Source of the DNA: Fragum whitleyi
Lineage: Eukaryota; Mollusca; Bivalvia; Cardiida; Cardiidae
Direction of reading: 5' to 3'
Assembly (NCBI GenBank): GCA_948146395.1
Contig: OX411551.1
Location: forward strand, 62,261,846-62,325,845
DNA: 64,000 nucleotides
The notes under the pieces were generated by a model. That model was not told the origin of the DNA. It saw only the letters and a list, made by a program, of their open reading frames with translations, and ran no database searches. This document shows positions 11,653 through 21,889 of the stretch, in pieces. The position numbers and the translations under genes are program-made. Every line of letters starts with the position of its first letter. Within the stretch, counting starts at the first letter, position 1.

Positions 11653-12155
11653 CAGTGTGTGAGTACATGAGTACATTGTATTGGTCAGAGGATATGAAAC
11701 ACATCTAAAATAATAAAAAATATTTCAAACGATAGAAAATTGTTTTCCTTTTTCTCTTGATGATATGCAGTACTTCCGAAATGATTGGTTGAGATAACCC
11801 TATATCACCCCATTAACTATTCAACGCCAGCATCTTGTATCCTGTAGCAGACGACTTTAAAATAGATTGATTCAAAAGCAAAATATGCTCCTAATGAGTC
11901 ATTTGGTATAAAAAATCCAAAGATATTATAAAAATTGCAGACGTATCAGCCCAGCAAAGCACACCGCTGTTGCGAAGGTCATGCTTATTGCTTAAAGACG
12001 TCGCATATGTTGCGTCTCAAATTACAAAAAAAAATAATAAAAGAAAAAAGAAAAATAGAAATAATAGAAAAATGAGAGAACTTCTCAATATCTAGCCCCA
12101 AAATGATCCCTGGATCGGATCTTTGTTGAAATTTTTAGGGTGTTACAGACGTTAA

Positions 12156-12290
12156 AAAACTAAAAAAAAAAAAAAAAAAAAAACCACATGATTCGCCGAT
12201 TGTGCGCCTCGAACCCACGCCGCGAATGTACAAAAGTTCAAGGGCTTCAGACGTATACGTTAGGCTTTGGCCACTCCGACTAAATGTTAG
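12156..12290 (-). pseudogene. tRNA-like sequence with long variable arm, followed by a T-run
   Basis: Minus strand 12290 to 12190 reads as a decayed Ser/Leu-type tRNA: GTCGGAGTGGCC start, long insert, and B-box GTGGGTTCGAGGC. The acceptor and T stems do not pair properly. It is followed by about 22 T (12156-12182 on plus is A), which would stop RNA polymerase III. It is best read as a tRNA pseudogene or SINE head. Confidence 0.5.
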
Positions 12291-12547
12291 CGAATTTTAA
12301 GACTATATATTATTGATTTCCTAAAATAGGATCCTTTCCTACGCGATTTACGATTGTGTAAACAATATTCATATAGTTTACGGACCCAAAAGAATTGTCT
12401 TGTCTTAATTTTGATTTAACTAAAATGGCAGTTAAGTTAATGCCGAAATGTTACAGCAATTAGCGGTTTTCGGTCTGTACACACGAGGAACTACTTTTTG
12501 ATTTTGGCGGTGAAGAGGTCAACAATTTCCATCCCGTCTGGCAGCAA

Positions 12548-12581
12548 TAAAGCCAGTATACTGAAAGTATACCTGGCTTTA
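12548..12581. repeat. 34 bp hairpin
   Basis: TAAAGCCAGTATAC and GTATACCTGGCTTTA pair around a 4-5 base loop. Confidence 0.8.
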
Positions 12582-12922
12582 ATCACTCAAAATGAACTTT
12601 GGGTAGCTCAACACGAGTATGTGACCAAAACCGGAAGTTACAGACGCATTAGCTCGGACTCGCTTCAATCGCGCAAATTCCTGCGTCTGTGTAGTCTCTG
12701 TAGCTAGTCCAACTAACACATGTAAATAACGTTGGCCTATAGCCACTGTAAGTCATTCAAAACAGACCAACAAGTATGTAAAGTTTCTATTTTTGCTAAG
12801 TATATTTTTGTCTTACCTATGACCTACCATATATTTAGTACAAAAATCACATATCACCAATTTATCAATACCTTTTTAAATTGATTGTATAATAGTTAAT
12901 ACTGTTTCCAAAGTCATCTGTG

Positions 12923-13371
12923 GGTAAGTTCATATCGGACTCGGTTTCGACCAGAGTTACCCGGGTTTCCATCAGAACGACCTCGGTTTCGACACTAGTG
13001 ATGTCATTTTAACCTTTCAACCTCGACGCTTTTGATCCTGGGTCAGGTCGGTGTTACTTGGGTTCCAAAATGGCGTCGAAAATAGTGCACAACAATTTGA
13101 GTACATAAAACAAATATTCTCTTTAACTTTAAACGACAAATATTTTTTTCTTGTTTTATATAGTATTTTGCACGAGTTTATTACATTTCCTAATGGGATA
13201 ACGATATTTCATGGTTAATTAATTATTGTAGCGGTAAATATGAAGTTCGTTTACTACCATCAGTTGGTAACTCCGTTCACATGAATGCCCTTTCTGCGCA
13301 TGCATATTACAGTCAATTTTAGATTATTACATCATCTCACGCGACTCCCGGGCTGCCATTTGAATTTCCCC
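12923..13371 (+). repeat. 450 bp direct repeat, copy 1
   Basis: It starts GGTAAGTTCATATCGGACTC and ends near CTGCCATTTGAATTTCCCC. It is matched almost base for base by 13462-13900. It contains two GACCTCGGTTTCGACAC-like phrases and CCAAAATGGCGTCGAAAAT. No coding sequence or terminal inverted repeat was recognised. Confidence 0.85.
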
Positions 13372-14246
13372 TAAGAGACAAAATGATGTCCTAAATGTTT
13401 TGATAACCTTGACCCCTGGCGAGTAATAACGGTACAAATCACGGGATATTTAAGTCTAAGGGTAAGTTCATATCGGACTCGGTTTCGACCCGAGTTAACC
13501 GTGTTTCCATCAGAACGACCTCGGTTTCGACACTAGTGATGTCATTTTAACCTTTCAACCTCGACGCTTCTGATCCTGGGTCAGGCCGGTGTTACTTGGG
13601 TTCCAAAATGGCGTCGAAAATAGTGCACAACTATTCGATTACATAAAACAAATGTTCTCTTTTACTTTAAAGGACATTTACTTTTTTCTTATTTTATATA
13701 GTATTTTGCACGAGTTTATCACATTTCTTAATGGGATAACGATATTTCATGGTTAATTAATTATTGTAGAGGTAAACGTGAAGTTTGTTTACTACCATCA
13801 GTGGGTAACTCCGTTCACATGAATGCCCTTTCTGCGCCGTCAATTTTAGATTATTATATCATCTCACGAGACCCTCGGGCTGCAATTTGAAATTCCCCCA
13901 GGTGTCCTGACCGTCCATATGCTAATCAGCTTTTCCAAATATGGAATAACGGATATTTCTTCTGTAAAATGTTTAGTAAATAAAACCACGTGTTTTTACT
14001 ATTTGTTTACATTAACTTACAACTAAACAGCCTTCACCACCTCTCGTATTTAAGAGCAGAAAATGTTAAAATAGTATCATTAACTAGATAGACAAAATCA
14101 TTCTTTAAAAATCATTTTGTTTCAAGAAAATGATTTTTGGAATGATATTAAGCTAATATTTATATTTTCCACATAGAAATCCTTCATTCAAACGCAATTT
14201 TATATAATTGATTAAAAGGATGGTCCATATAGAAGTCAAACGGACT
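13372..14246. mobile_element. right half of a GTCCG-ended DNA element, interrupted
   Basis: Two blocks, 13372-13461 and 13901-14246, together match the right half of the complete element at 50473-51381. The second block ends in the terminal repeat AGAAGTCAAACGGACT. The direct-repeat copy 2 (13462-13900) sits between them, as if inserted or duplicated into the element. Confidence 0.7.
13462..13900 (+). repeat. 450 bp direct repeat, copy 2
   Basis: It matches copy 1 at 12923-13371 with few substitutions and one short deletion near 13838. Its edges coincide with the break in the flanking GTCCG-ended element. Confidence 0.85.
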
Positions 14247-16079
14247 GTACTGAGTTCCACAAGAAAGTATGCACTTGACCTTTTTGCATTTTTTTTTATT
14301 TTTACAAAGCTGAAGGAAAATTATGGAGTAAATTTGATACCATAATTTAGTCAAGACCTTTTGAAATTTAGAGTCAAATAAGATTTTAATAAAGTATCAC
14401 ATGCTGCATATGCGCAGGTAGAACTTAAATTGTTAAGATTTGAACTCCTTGCACCTTTTCTTTGAAAAGAGCTATATGTTGATACTGCATTATAGAGTTT
14501 GTAGAAGCCATTCCAAGCCATTTCCAAACAAAAGTTTTAATTTTTTCAAGACGTGACCTGTACGTCAACGTTAGACATCGCTACGTTATCGAGCCAGTAA
14601 CTTTTCTTTGAATGGTGCTATGGCGATCTCGATTTACTTTTTAAAGGCCTCACAAAATGATGACTTCGATTTATATTGGAACATTAATGCTCAATCAATT
14701 TTTATGACGTTCTAAAACTGACAAGGTTCAATTTTGTTCCGCAAAGATTAAACTGAATGCATTTTCAGACCAAATATCTGTCTAACGCGTGATGCACATG
14801 CAATACATGCAAAATCAACTGTCTCAATTAAGGAGAAAATATTTGCTCAGCGCGCGATTTTTTGTTTTCAAGTAGCGTTTGCAAACAATCATGGGGATAG
14901 TCATGCGACCTTTCATGACTATAGATTGTGTAATTCATAAGTATTCAAAATTCAAAAGTGCACACTTTCTTTTGGAACTAAATACACCTACGTTAACAAA
15001 TCAAGAAACCAACCAATCTATATTCAAGCAAACCAGCAATGTAACAGATTTTTTCGGAGCGATTTGAATATACGGTTCTGATATTCAAATCGCTCATCTT
15101 TTGAATGATCTTATTTTAAGGCCGCCATTTTAATTGTAGGTTCACGGTTAGACCTTTTATGATATTGGGACCTTTATTGTATATAAAACGAACTAGATTA
15201 ACTTTTTTGACATCTGTAATAAATATCTATATTTATATACAAAAGATTAACAAAATGCGTTTTAAATACATTGTAATGACAGAATGAATTTAACATGTAA
15301 GAACTCAATTTACCAAACGAACCTTTTAGAGCAAAAATAAGGAACTTAACAATCTTTTTTTTACTTTATTCATGTAAATATTATCATGCAGTATTCGTGA
15401 AAGGTATCTTCAATTTCGAAGGATTTTGACATCTTTTCCCCTTAATTTAGATAGTAAATAGTAAACGTATTCAAACAGGCAATCGAGAAGTCTACTGCTT
15501 ACCTTAAGAATAACTGTTTTCACAATGAAAATACTAAAGAATGTTCTTCCTGAACACAAATATCGATCTTAAATGTGTTTTCTTTTTCTGTTGTAAAAAA
15601 AACTTAATCGATTGCTATGCGATTGCTTAATTTCGAGACTGGTACTCTAAACAGATATACTGATAAATGTCGTTTTAAACTGTCTAGTCATCGAAATATT
15701 TATATAATAAATTCATAAAAAAAAGTTTTGCTGAAAAGGCTCCGTTTGGTAATATTTCAATAGATAGCACATTTAGCTTGCCTTGTAAGGCACATGGAAT
15801 TCTTCTATGAGACAAAACTTTCATAGGATTTTCTTGATAACAGCGAACGGGAATTTAACATTGATACGAATATTCCCTTTTCTCGTAAAAATTTTTTTTT
15901 CGACAAATTCTTCCATATCTGACTATAGATTACCAGAAATCCTAGTTGGTGAGCCAAACCCCGAAATAGCAACTTGACTAGACTGTCGTTGCGTGGTTTC
16001 GGTCACACACAAACAAAAGTTCATTTTTTTGCAAATTCTGAAGGAAAAAGAAACCAGAAGAATTCTTTTATGCCGATCT
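14247..16079. other. non-genic stretch downstream of the ETS gene
   Basis: No exon was recognised. A 39 bp hairpin (GAGCGATTTGAATAT and its complement) lies at 15057-15095. The rest is AT-rich with no repeated structure that I could pair. Confidence 0.5.
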
Positions 16080-16310
16080 TTTTCAACTTCCAAAGATAGG
16101 CGACAATTTTGGTCTTTTGTCAAAAGACCCAAATTTACACCATTTTTCTTGAATAAGACAAATTTTCTTTGATTTTTTTTCTATTTTCGGTTTGTTCTCA
16201 ATTTCATTTCATGCAGGTATTTGTCAACTTCAAAACGCGAAAATTTTGGTCTATTGTCAATAGATCAAAATTTTCCCCGTTTTTCTTGAATTTGAAAAAT
16301 TCTCTTGGTC
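16080..16310 (-). repeat. duplicated hairpin in the 3' flank of the ETS gene
   Basis: Two related blocks of about 80-95 bp (near 16080-16175 and 16217-16310) each hold a small hairpin followed by TTTTTCTTGAAT on the plus strand. The hairpins are TTTGGTCTTTTGTC with its mirror at 16108-16133, and ATTTTGGTCTATTGTC with its mirror at 16242-16273. The stems differ by paired changes (CTTTTG/CAAAAG against CTATTG/CAATAG). Confidence 0.6.
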
Positions 16311-16319
16311 AAAGAGTTG

Positions 16320-16325
16320 TTTATT
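16320..16325 (-). terminator. candidate poly(A) signal AATAAA of the ETS gene
   Basis: AATAAA on the minus strand lies about 155 bases after the stop codon of the ETS gene. It is the nearest canonical signal. No transcript end is visible from sequence alone. Confidence 0.4.
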
Positions 16326-16479
16326 TGTTCTAGTATTCATTGGGTTCATTGAAAACTATCGATGTTTTACAGATAAAATATTTTGCTCCTTTTCTTTTTA
16401 TCTTAAATCTTTTGGTCTTCTAGTTTGTAATCCAGTATGAATTTGTGTTCTAAGTATCACTTGTATTGAAGCACTGTTT

Positions 16480-16645
16480 TCAAAGTCCACCAAGACAATC
16501 CGTTAGATGAGATCTCGTTAATTCGTGTTTAATGTCCGTCTGGTAGCCCTGCTTTTCTCTCATTTTTTCGAGTGTTCCACGAGAAAATTTGTAAACCAGT
16601 CTCCGACCCTCTACACGTTCCATTATACCTCTTTTGTAGTAATGT
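16480..16645 (-). CDS. ELF3: ETS gene coding exon 8 (end of ETS domain and C-terminus)
   Basis: It completes the ETS domain (HYYKRGIMERVEGRRLVYKF) and adds a 33-residue tail ending HLTDCLGGL before TGA. Vertebrate ELF3 has a shorter tail after the ETS domain. Confidence 0.95.
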
Positions 16646-19600
16646 CTGAAATTAGAAAATGAAAGAAACATTGAATCTGTGAAACATTTTAGTAATAATA
16701 CACATGACTAATGTGTACGAGTATCTCACTCATTTATCGCAACTGTACCATTTTAAATTTTAGGAAACACCAAACAGAAAACAGAAATGAAAACACACAA
16801 ATCCATTAAAACTTGAAATTAAATGTTGATAATTATTATCATTATGATCATTATCATTATTATTATAGTAAAAATCATGGTGATGATTTTAAACTATATT
16901 TACCTCATTGCACGACTAAGTTTCTCGTATGTCATATTTTCGTTGCTTTTGAGAGTTCCCCAGAGTTGAGCGACGGTTTCTGATTGGATGAATCTGAACA
17001 CACCCTCAGACTGACTCTCCCATTTTAACACAGACGGGTTGTAGGCAGGATTGTTTAATAAATCAAAAATGAATTCCCAGAGATGTTGACTTTTTACTGA
17101 AAATAGAGAAAAATATTATACAATAATGGTTTTTTTTTAGAAAAAAGAAATGTACAAACTTGAAAATACCCCTTCAACAGATTTTATACATGTATTTGGA
17201 GAATATCAATGGTGAGGAAAGGGAAAATATCTCAAGGCTCTGAGTTTGTGAATTGGATATATTCCTATAATTTTTACTGTTTAAGATGTACTGCTTTGTT
17301 GAAAAGAGAACAGCTGCAAATTTTCGTCTGAACAAATAACAGTGTGTTATATGAAGAAAATCTTAAATATGTTTTACGGAATCTAGTTCAATCCTTTATC
17401 AAACAATCCATGTATACGACATGTTCAAGGCGTGTTTCTTATTAAACTCCAAGATAACATGCATATTTTTTTTTCTTTTCTCTTTGCTTTGTTTTGCTTA
17501 TTATTTCGAAAGGCAAAAGTTTTAGTCAAAATTTTACCGAAATTATGCGACTATGCAGATTTTATTAAAAAGTAAGCTTACATTTCTTTGCCCTTTGTGC
17601 CGCTAGCTCCTCTTCAGTTTGGAGATTTTTTGTTCTCGGTCGACCGGGGCGCCGCCTCATTGGTGTCACTCCGGTCTCATATTTGGCACGTATGGCGGCG
17701 ACATCTATTTCCGTCTGTAATTGTTGGTTATAATAGTGATAATTGTAAGTTGAACTATAACTGTCGTACGCTCGCATCAGACCTGGATGATTCTGGTTTA
17801 TCAAGTTCTCCACTGAATTCTGACTAGAAACTGGAACTTTTTTGGCACCTGGAAAATAAATAAAGGAATATTTTACAATTGACAAGATTTTGCAAACTCA
17901 TCATGTGACTTACATACATGTATAACGGCTGGTTTTTTCTTTTTTTCTCGTTTTTTTTCATAACTCTTCTTGAATGTTATCTTATAACTATACAAATATT
18001 CTTGTGAAAACATCTCATATGAAATTTTTTATGACATCACATTAATATTTTTAGAACAATGACATAATGCGGTTATTTTTAGAAACTTGCATTTCTATTA
18101 GAAACACCGACGAAAACAAGACAAATAGAGGTTATTAGATAAATATAATACATACTCAGTGTATTGTGCGAACAAATATCTAACTCGGTTGTGGGAATTA
18201 ATAATTTTCGAGGTAGAACCTCGATAATTATCAATTCTCCTAACCTCGTTAGATGGTGTTTTTTTTCATACAAAACACTAAGTACGTTATATATATATAT
18301 ATATGATTTATAAGAAAGGTTTCTTACTGTATTCATATTGTAAGAATGCTGGATGGATGTCTGGGCTTGTGTTGGTTGAACTTTGACCTGAGTGTACACT
18401 GTTGCTAAAATAATGACTTAGGTTGCTGTAGTCGGGTGTCTGTACACTGGAAAACTGTTGGTGGGCGTGACTGGAGACGTGACTTGAGGCGTGACTAGAG
18501 GCGTGGCTGGGGGCGTAGTCAGACTCGGTGTAGGAGGTATCAGAGTCGGGAATTTCTATCACAGGGATGTCTGAGGGCTGTATGAAATATCCTGAAAAAT
18601 ACAATTCAATTTTTTTTTAATTCTGTGTTGTCTGTAATATGGTTCTCAATGAAATGCAGAAGTTTATTTTCAATTATATTTAATTTTGAGACAAGTCCTT
18701 GCATTTTGTATAAAGTAAAGCTATATAAAGAAGTGCTGAGATAAAAAGAGTTTTTAAGCAGTGGGGCCGTAATAGTTCCGCAAATTTAGGAACTCATAAT
18801 CTTTTACAATGTTAACCGGGGTTTCCTAATGAAATCATTAGGAAACTTCGGTTAACATTGTAAAAGATCATAATTTCCGAAATGTTGCGAAACTATTACG
18901 GATCCACTGCCTTAATTTAGATTATTTTCCCAACATGCTTATAAGAATAATTTCTTTCAATCAAAGAAAATCCTATACCTACCTCCGTCATTAAGAAGTT
19001 TCCTGAATAGCTCGTAGAAGGATAATCCAAATTTTGGTTCTCGTACACGGAAATCTTCTGGTCCCATTTTACACAGAACTTCTCCATTGACGTTACTGAA
19101 AGCTTCGGCTCTCAGATTTGAACAGTCTTCTCCAATCTCATTGGCTATTTGTTCGGCACAGTAAAACAGCCAGTCTAACACGTCAGACGTTGACCAACTC
19201 TCGGGATGTTTCCTAGTCCAGCCCCTGAAATCTTCCTGATACGTGTCTGTAAATAAGAAAAGAAAAACATGAAAGGAATTGAAAAAAAGACAGCAATATC
19301 TTACCCAAAAGACGGAGAACTAAAGCGACGAACCGACGCAAGCGCCATCTAAGGCGAATAGACGACAGAAAAAATATCAAAAATTATACGAAAATGCTTG
19401 AAACTTCTATATTAACTTCTCAATTTTAGTTTCTATATTTTATACCAATTTCAACAAGTTAAATTAATTCTTATATTCTTTTAAAAAACTATGAAATCTT
19501 TAAAAGAGACTTGTTCGCCTATGATATTGCATGTATTCGAACAAAAAAGTTTCGTAGAGCATCCTTTGATTTAAATATAAACACATACCGTTTGAGTCTT

Positions 19601-21786
19601 CATTGTGGAATGATATATGAGATACAGCAGGATCCTGAATGTACTTCGACACCTCGGGATATCTCGAGTTTAACTCGGGATATCTCGGGTTTAACTCAGG
19701 AATCTCAAGAAAACTGAGATCAGTGTGTCCTTCAACATTGTTGTGATTTGTCACGTGGTTAGATGTTCGAACATCCGGGAGATTTTGATTATAAAAGTCC
19801 GGTTGCACGTATTGAAAGTCATTTTGGTGGGTGAAGTTTTCTGTTCTAAGTTCAGAATTTTGGTATTGAGTGGTAGAAGCACAGTCTTGTAAGTAGAGCT
19901 GTTCCAGATCAACAACGTCTTGAGATTCCAAGCCAATCAGCTCATCTGGTGATATATATGCGTACGCATCTTGCGGATTTCCGGTTTGATGTGAAAGTGG
20001 TTGCATGTCCGTGGGTTTTGTGTCCACGGATGAGGAGAGTGAGCTGTTTAAAGAATCGTCACTGTAACTGTCGTGATTCTCGATGTGATCCATTAGATCA
20101 TAGGTCTGAAAATAAATGAAGAAATGTTGCATTTTTCCAATAAATTGTAGAAGTTAGAATATTTGAGGTACTAAGTAATTTTTTACATAAACGACCATTT
20201 AACAGACAAAAAAGTGATCGGTTAGTGCTCGCTTAGAAAATGAGAGCGAACAAATCCTCTCTTTAAGAGATTTTGCTTTGGGTAAAGATATCTTTTGAAA
20301 TAGTCGGTCACTTCAAAGTGTGTATCGATCAATCAAGATAAGCTGTATAGAAATTATGACGTGCATTTCGGCATTGAAGCCATTTGAACAATATCATGAG
20401 AATTCATACAAAGACCAATTGGTTCCTCCCAACTTTCCAAATTTGAAGCGCACGTCATTTACTTTAATATCTAAGCGTGTTCTTATATTATGTACATACA
20501 TTCTTGGAAGCATAAAGAGAAAATAAAAAAAAGGCATGAATGGATTATGTAGGTATATTAAACAAATAAAAACCACAAATCCTGGTTACCAAAAATTGAA
20601 AGCGCAAGCAAAGAAAACAATTCAAAAAAACAAAAGTAAAAGTAAAAAAGAGAGAAAAGGGATGAAAACAAAACAAAAAGATGCTAAAATGCTGAACAAT
20701 AATTACATCATACTCTGGATCCACATCAGGCATTTCAAGTGTTTCTTTGGTAGTGTCAGCTAGTTTCCTTGCCTCGGCAGCTTGTTTGGCAACCTCTATC
20801 TCGTCAAGGACTCGATCCACCAGGTAAAACAAGTCCAACTGGTCATCCTCGGCTGTAAAAACAAAAATTACCGTGCACCAAAATGTAATTTAAAATTGAT
20901 TGATCCCACCAATTTTCGTGCATTCTGATTGGATGAAATATAAGTTTCATTCCCAAAGAAGTTTATTTTGAGTATGCAACCAAATTGTATGCTTTTGTAC
21001 AAAATTGTCCATAAGAATCGCTTCAGAATTAAAACAAATCTCTGTCCATCACTCAAATTGATGGTACCAGTTTTTTGTGAGCCTTATCTAACATGTTTCA
21101 GTACACGGATACATGTTGCTTTTGATGTTTTTTGTTTAATGTTTTTATGAATATGTCAATCTTTTGATCGCACGTCGGTTCAATAGGACATAAGTTTCAG
21201 CTCTACACACATTACAATTGTATGGCAAGCTTCACACGTGATCAAATTATAATTGAATAAACACCGAAACCAAAAGAATGAGACAAATAAAAATTAAAAT
21301 AGACAAATTAAATAGAAATAAATTAAAAGATAAAACTAAGTGACTTAAGAAATTCAAACAAGGAGAAGTTTTATCAAGAAATTTTATAAAGGCGATATCT
21401 CAAACAATGTGCACATGCTATACAATAGATTTATCCAGGACACTGCCTTTTCAGAATTCCAAAGAAGTTCTAAGTATTTTAGTGTTATATTTGATAACCA
21501 AAATTTGTACTTATTTTCCCCTTTAATAATTTTCTTAGTTATTGATATTTCATTGTTTAAAATTTAAAAAAGTAATAAATAACTTTCTCATTTGTTTGTG
21601 ACTTCATTGATTTTTAAGTCTTGCGTAATAACTCTGAACAAAACCCAACAAGCTATGAATTTAAAGTTATAAAAAAATATACAACCCTTCAACCAGGAAA
21701 GATTTAAGATTAAAACTAATAACAGGAAACAAAATAAATAATCTGAGTGAATTACCTCCTTCTAAATCCAATCCTTCTGGCAACAT
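16480..21786 (-). CDS. ELF3: ETS transcription factor, ESE/ELF3-like, eight coding exons, 615 aa
   Basis: Joining 21786-21756, 20852-20707, 20105-19589, 19246-18983, 18591-18328, 17848-17582, 17096-16904 and 16645-16480 gives 1848 bp with no frame break; every intron is GT-AG. Residues 60-231 are acidic, Ser/Asn-rich and probably activating. A PNT (SAM-pointed) domain covers about 232-319. Residues 320-407 include a His-Ala-Ser-Ser repeat. An AT-hook, RRRPGRPR, is at 472-479. The ETS domain (about 500-583) keeps HLWEF, VAQLWG, MTYEKLSRAMRHYY with the two recognition-helix arginines R558 and R561, and GRRLVYKF. PNT plus AT-hook plus ETS is the ELF3 arrangement, and the ETS sequence fits the ESE group (ELF3/ELF5/EHF). 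The protein is longer than vertebrate ELF3 (about 370 residues), mainly before the PNT domain. It should act in the nucleus on GGAA/T sites. The exact orthology within ESE needs a tree. Confidence 0.93.
16904..17096 (-). CDS. ELF3: ETS gene coding exon 7 (ETS domain, first part)
   Basis: At 193 bp, phase 1 in and phase 2 out, it encodes residues 497-561: HLWEFIFDLL, a Trp-containing second helix and the recognition helix up to SRAMR. The intron splits the codon for R561 directly before HYYKRG. Confidence 0.95.
17582..17848 (-). CDS. ELF3: ETS gene coding exon 6 (AT-hook)
   Basis: This 267 bp exon, phase 1 to phase 1, encodes residues 408-496. It has a Tyr/Asn-rich part and then RRRPGRPRTK at 472-481. 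That is a canonical AT-hook (RGRP-type core PGRPR) for the DNA minor groove, and it also serves as a likely nuclear localisation signal. It ends at donor GTAAGC. Confidence 0.92.
18144..18292. mobile_element. palindromic MITE (GTACTTAGTG family) in ETS intron 5
   Basis: The arms carry ATCTAACTCGGTTG, AATTTTCGAGGT and their complements around a short centre. The ends read AATACATACTCAGTGTATT and AACACTAAGTACGTTAT. A second copy is at 37660-37809. It adjoins a (TA)n run at 18288-18303 and lies between exons 5 and 6. Confidence 0.8.
18328..18591 (-). CDS. ELF3: ETS gene coding exon 5 (His/Ala/Ser linker)
   Basis: This 264 bp exon, phase 1 to phase 1, encodes residues 320-407. It is Ser/Asp-rich and includes a short tandem of SHAS/SHVS units (about residues 346-361). 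It corresponds in position to the Ser/Asp-rich region of ELF3. Its donor is only about 35 bases from the palindromic MITE at 18144-18292. Confidence 0.9.
18754..18915. mobile_element. palindromic TTAA-flanked MITE, copy 3, in ETS intron 4
   Basis: Both borders are TTAA. The arms GTAATAGTTCCGCAA and ACAATGTTAACCG pair with their complements over the whole 162 bp, and the centre is TCCTAATGAAATCATTAGGA. It is the best-preserved fold-back member in the window. Confidence 0.88.
18983..19246 (-). CDS. ELF3: ETS gene coding exon 4 (PNT domain)
   Basis: This 264 bp exon, phase 1 to phase 1, encodes residues 232-319. WTRKHPESWSTSDVLDWLF, the central Cys/Leu helix and FGLSFYELFRKLL are the conserved marks of a pointed (SAM-type) domain. 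The whole domain lies in this one exon. Confidence 0.93.
19589..20105 (-). CDS. ELF3: ETS gene coding exon 3 (acidic N-terminal region)
   Basis: At 517 bp it is the largest exon, phase 0 in and phase 1 out at donor GTATGT. Residues 60-231 are rich in Asp, Glu, Ser, Asn and Tyr and low in Lys, as expected for a transactivation region. A short internal repeat, ELNPRYPELNSRYPE, lies near its end. No folded domain was recognised. Confidence 0.9.
20707..20852 (-). CDS. ELF3: ETS gene coding exon 2
   Basis: It runs from acceptor TTTTTACAG to donor GTAATT, phase 1 in and phase 0 out. It encodes residues 11-59, an acidic, probably helical segment (LVDRVLDEIEVAKQAAEARK). Confidence 0.85.
21756..21786 (-). 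CDS. ELF3: ETS gene coding exon 1
   Basis: It encodes MLPEGLDLEG plus one base of the next codon and ends at donor GTAATT. The ATG is preceded in frame by a stop about 40 bases upstream with no other ATG between. Upstream untranslated exons cannot be excluded. Confidence 0.75.
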
Positions 21787-21835
21787 CAGGAAATATTTTG
21801 AGGAAATTAGAAAGTAAAATTAAAGTTATAAAAAC

Positions 21836-21880
21836 AGTTTTCCTGTTGAAATATATATTTAAGCCAGGTCGCTTCCTCGT
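21836..21880 (-). promoter_or_regulatory. possible ETS-binding sites upstream of the ETS gene
   Basis: About 50-95 bases upstream of the ATG, the minus strand has CAGGAAAAC and GACGAGGAAGCGAC, both with a GGAA core, and an AT-rich TATA-like ATATATAT between them. Self-regulation is common for ESE factors, but GGAA is short and frequent, so this is weak. Confidence 0.25.
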
Positions 21881-21889
21881 CTGAATTTC

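Noticed and set aside
20536..20763. Lys-rich plus-strand frame
   Set aside because: It is an A-rich intron stretch plus the antisense of ETS exon 2.
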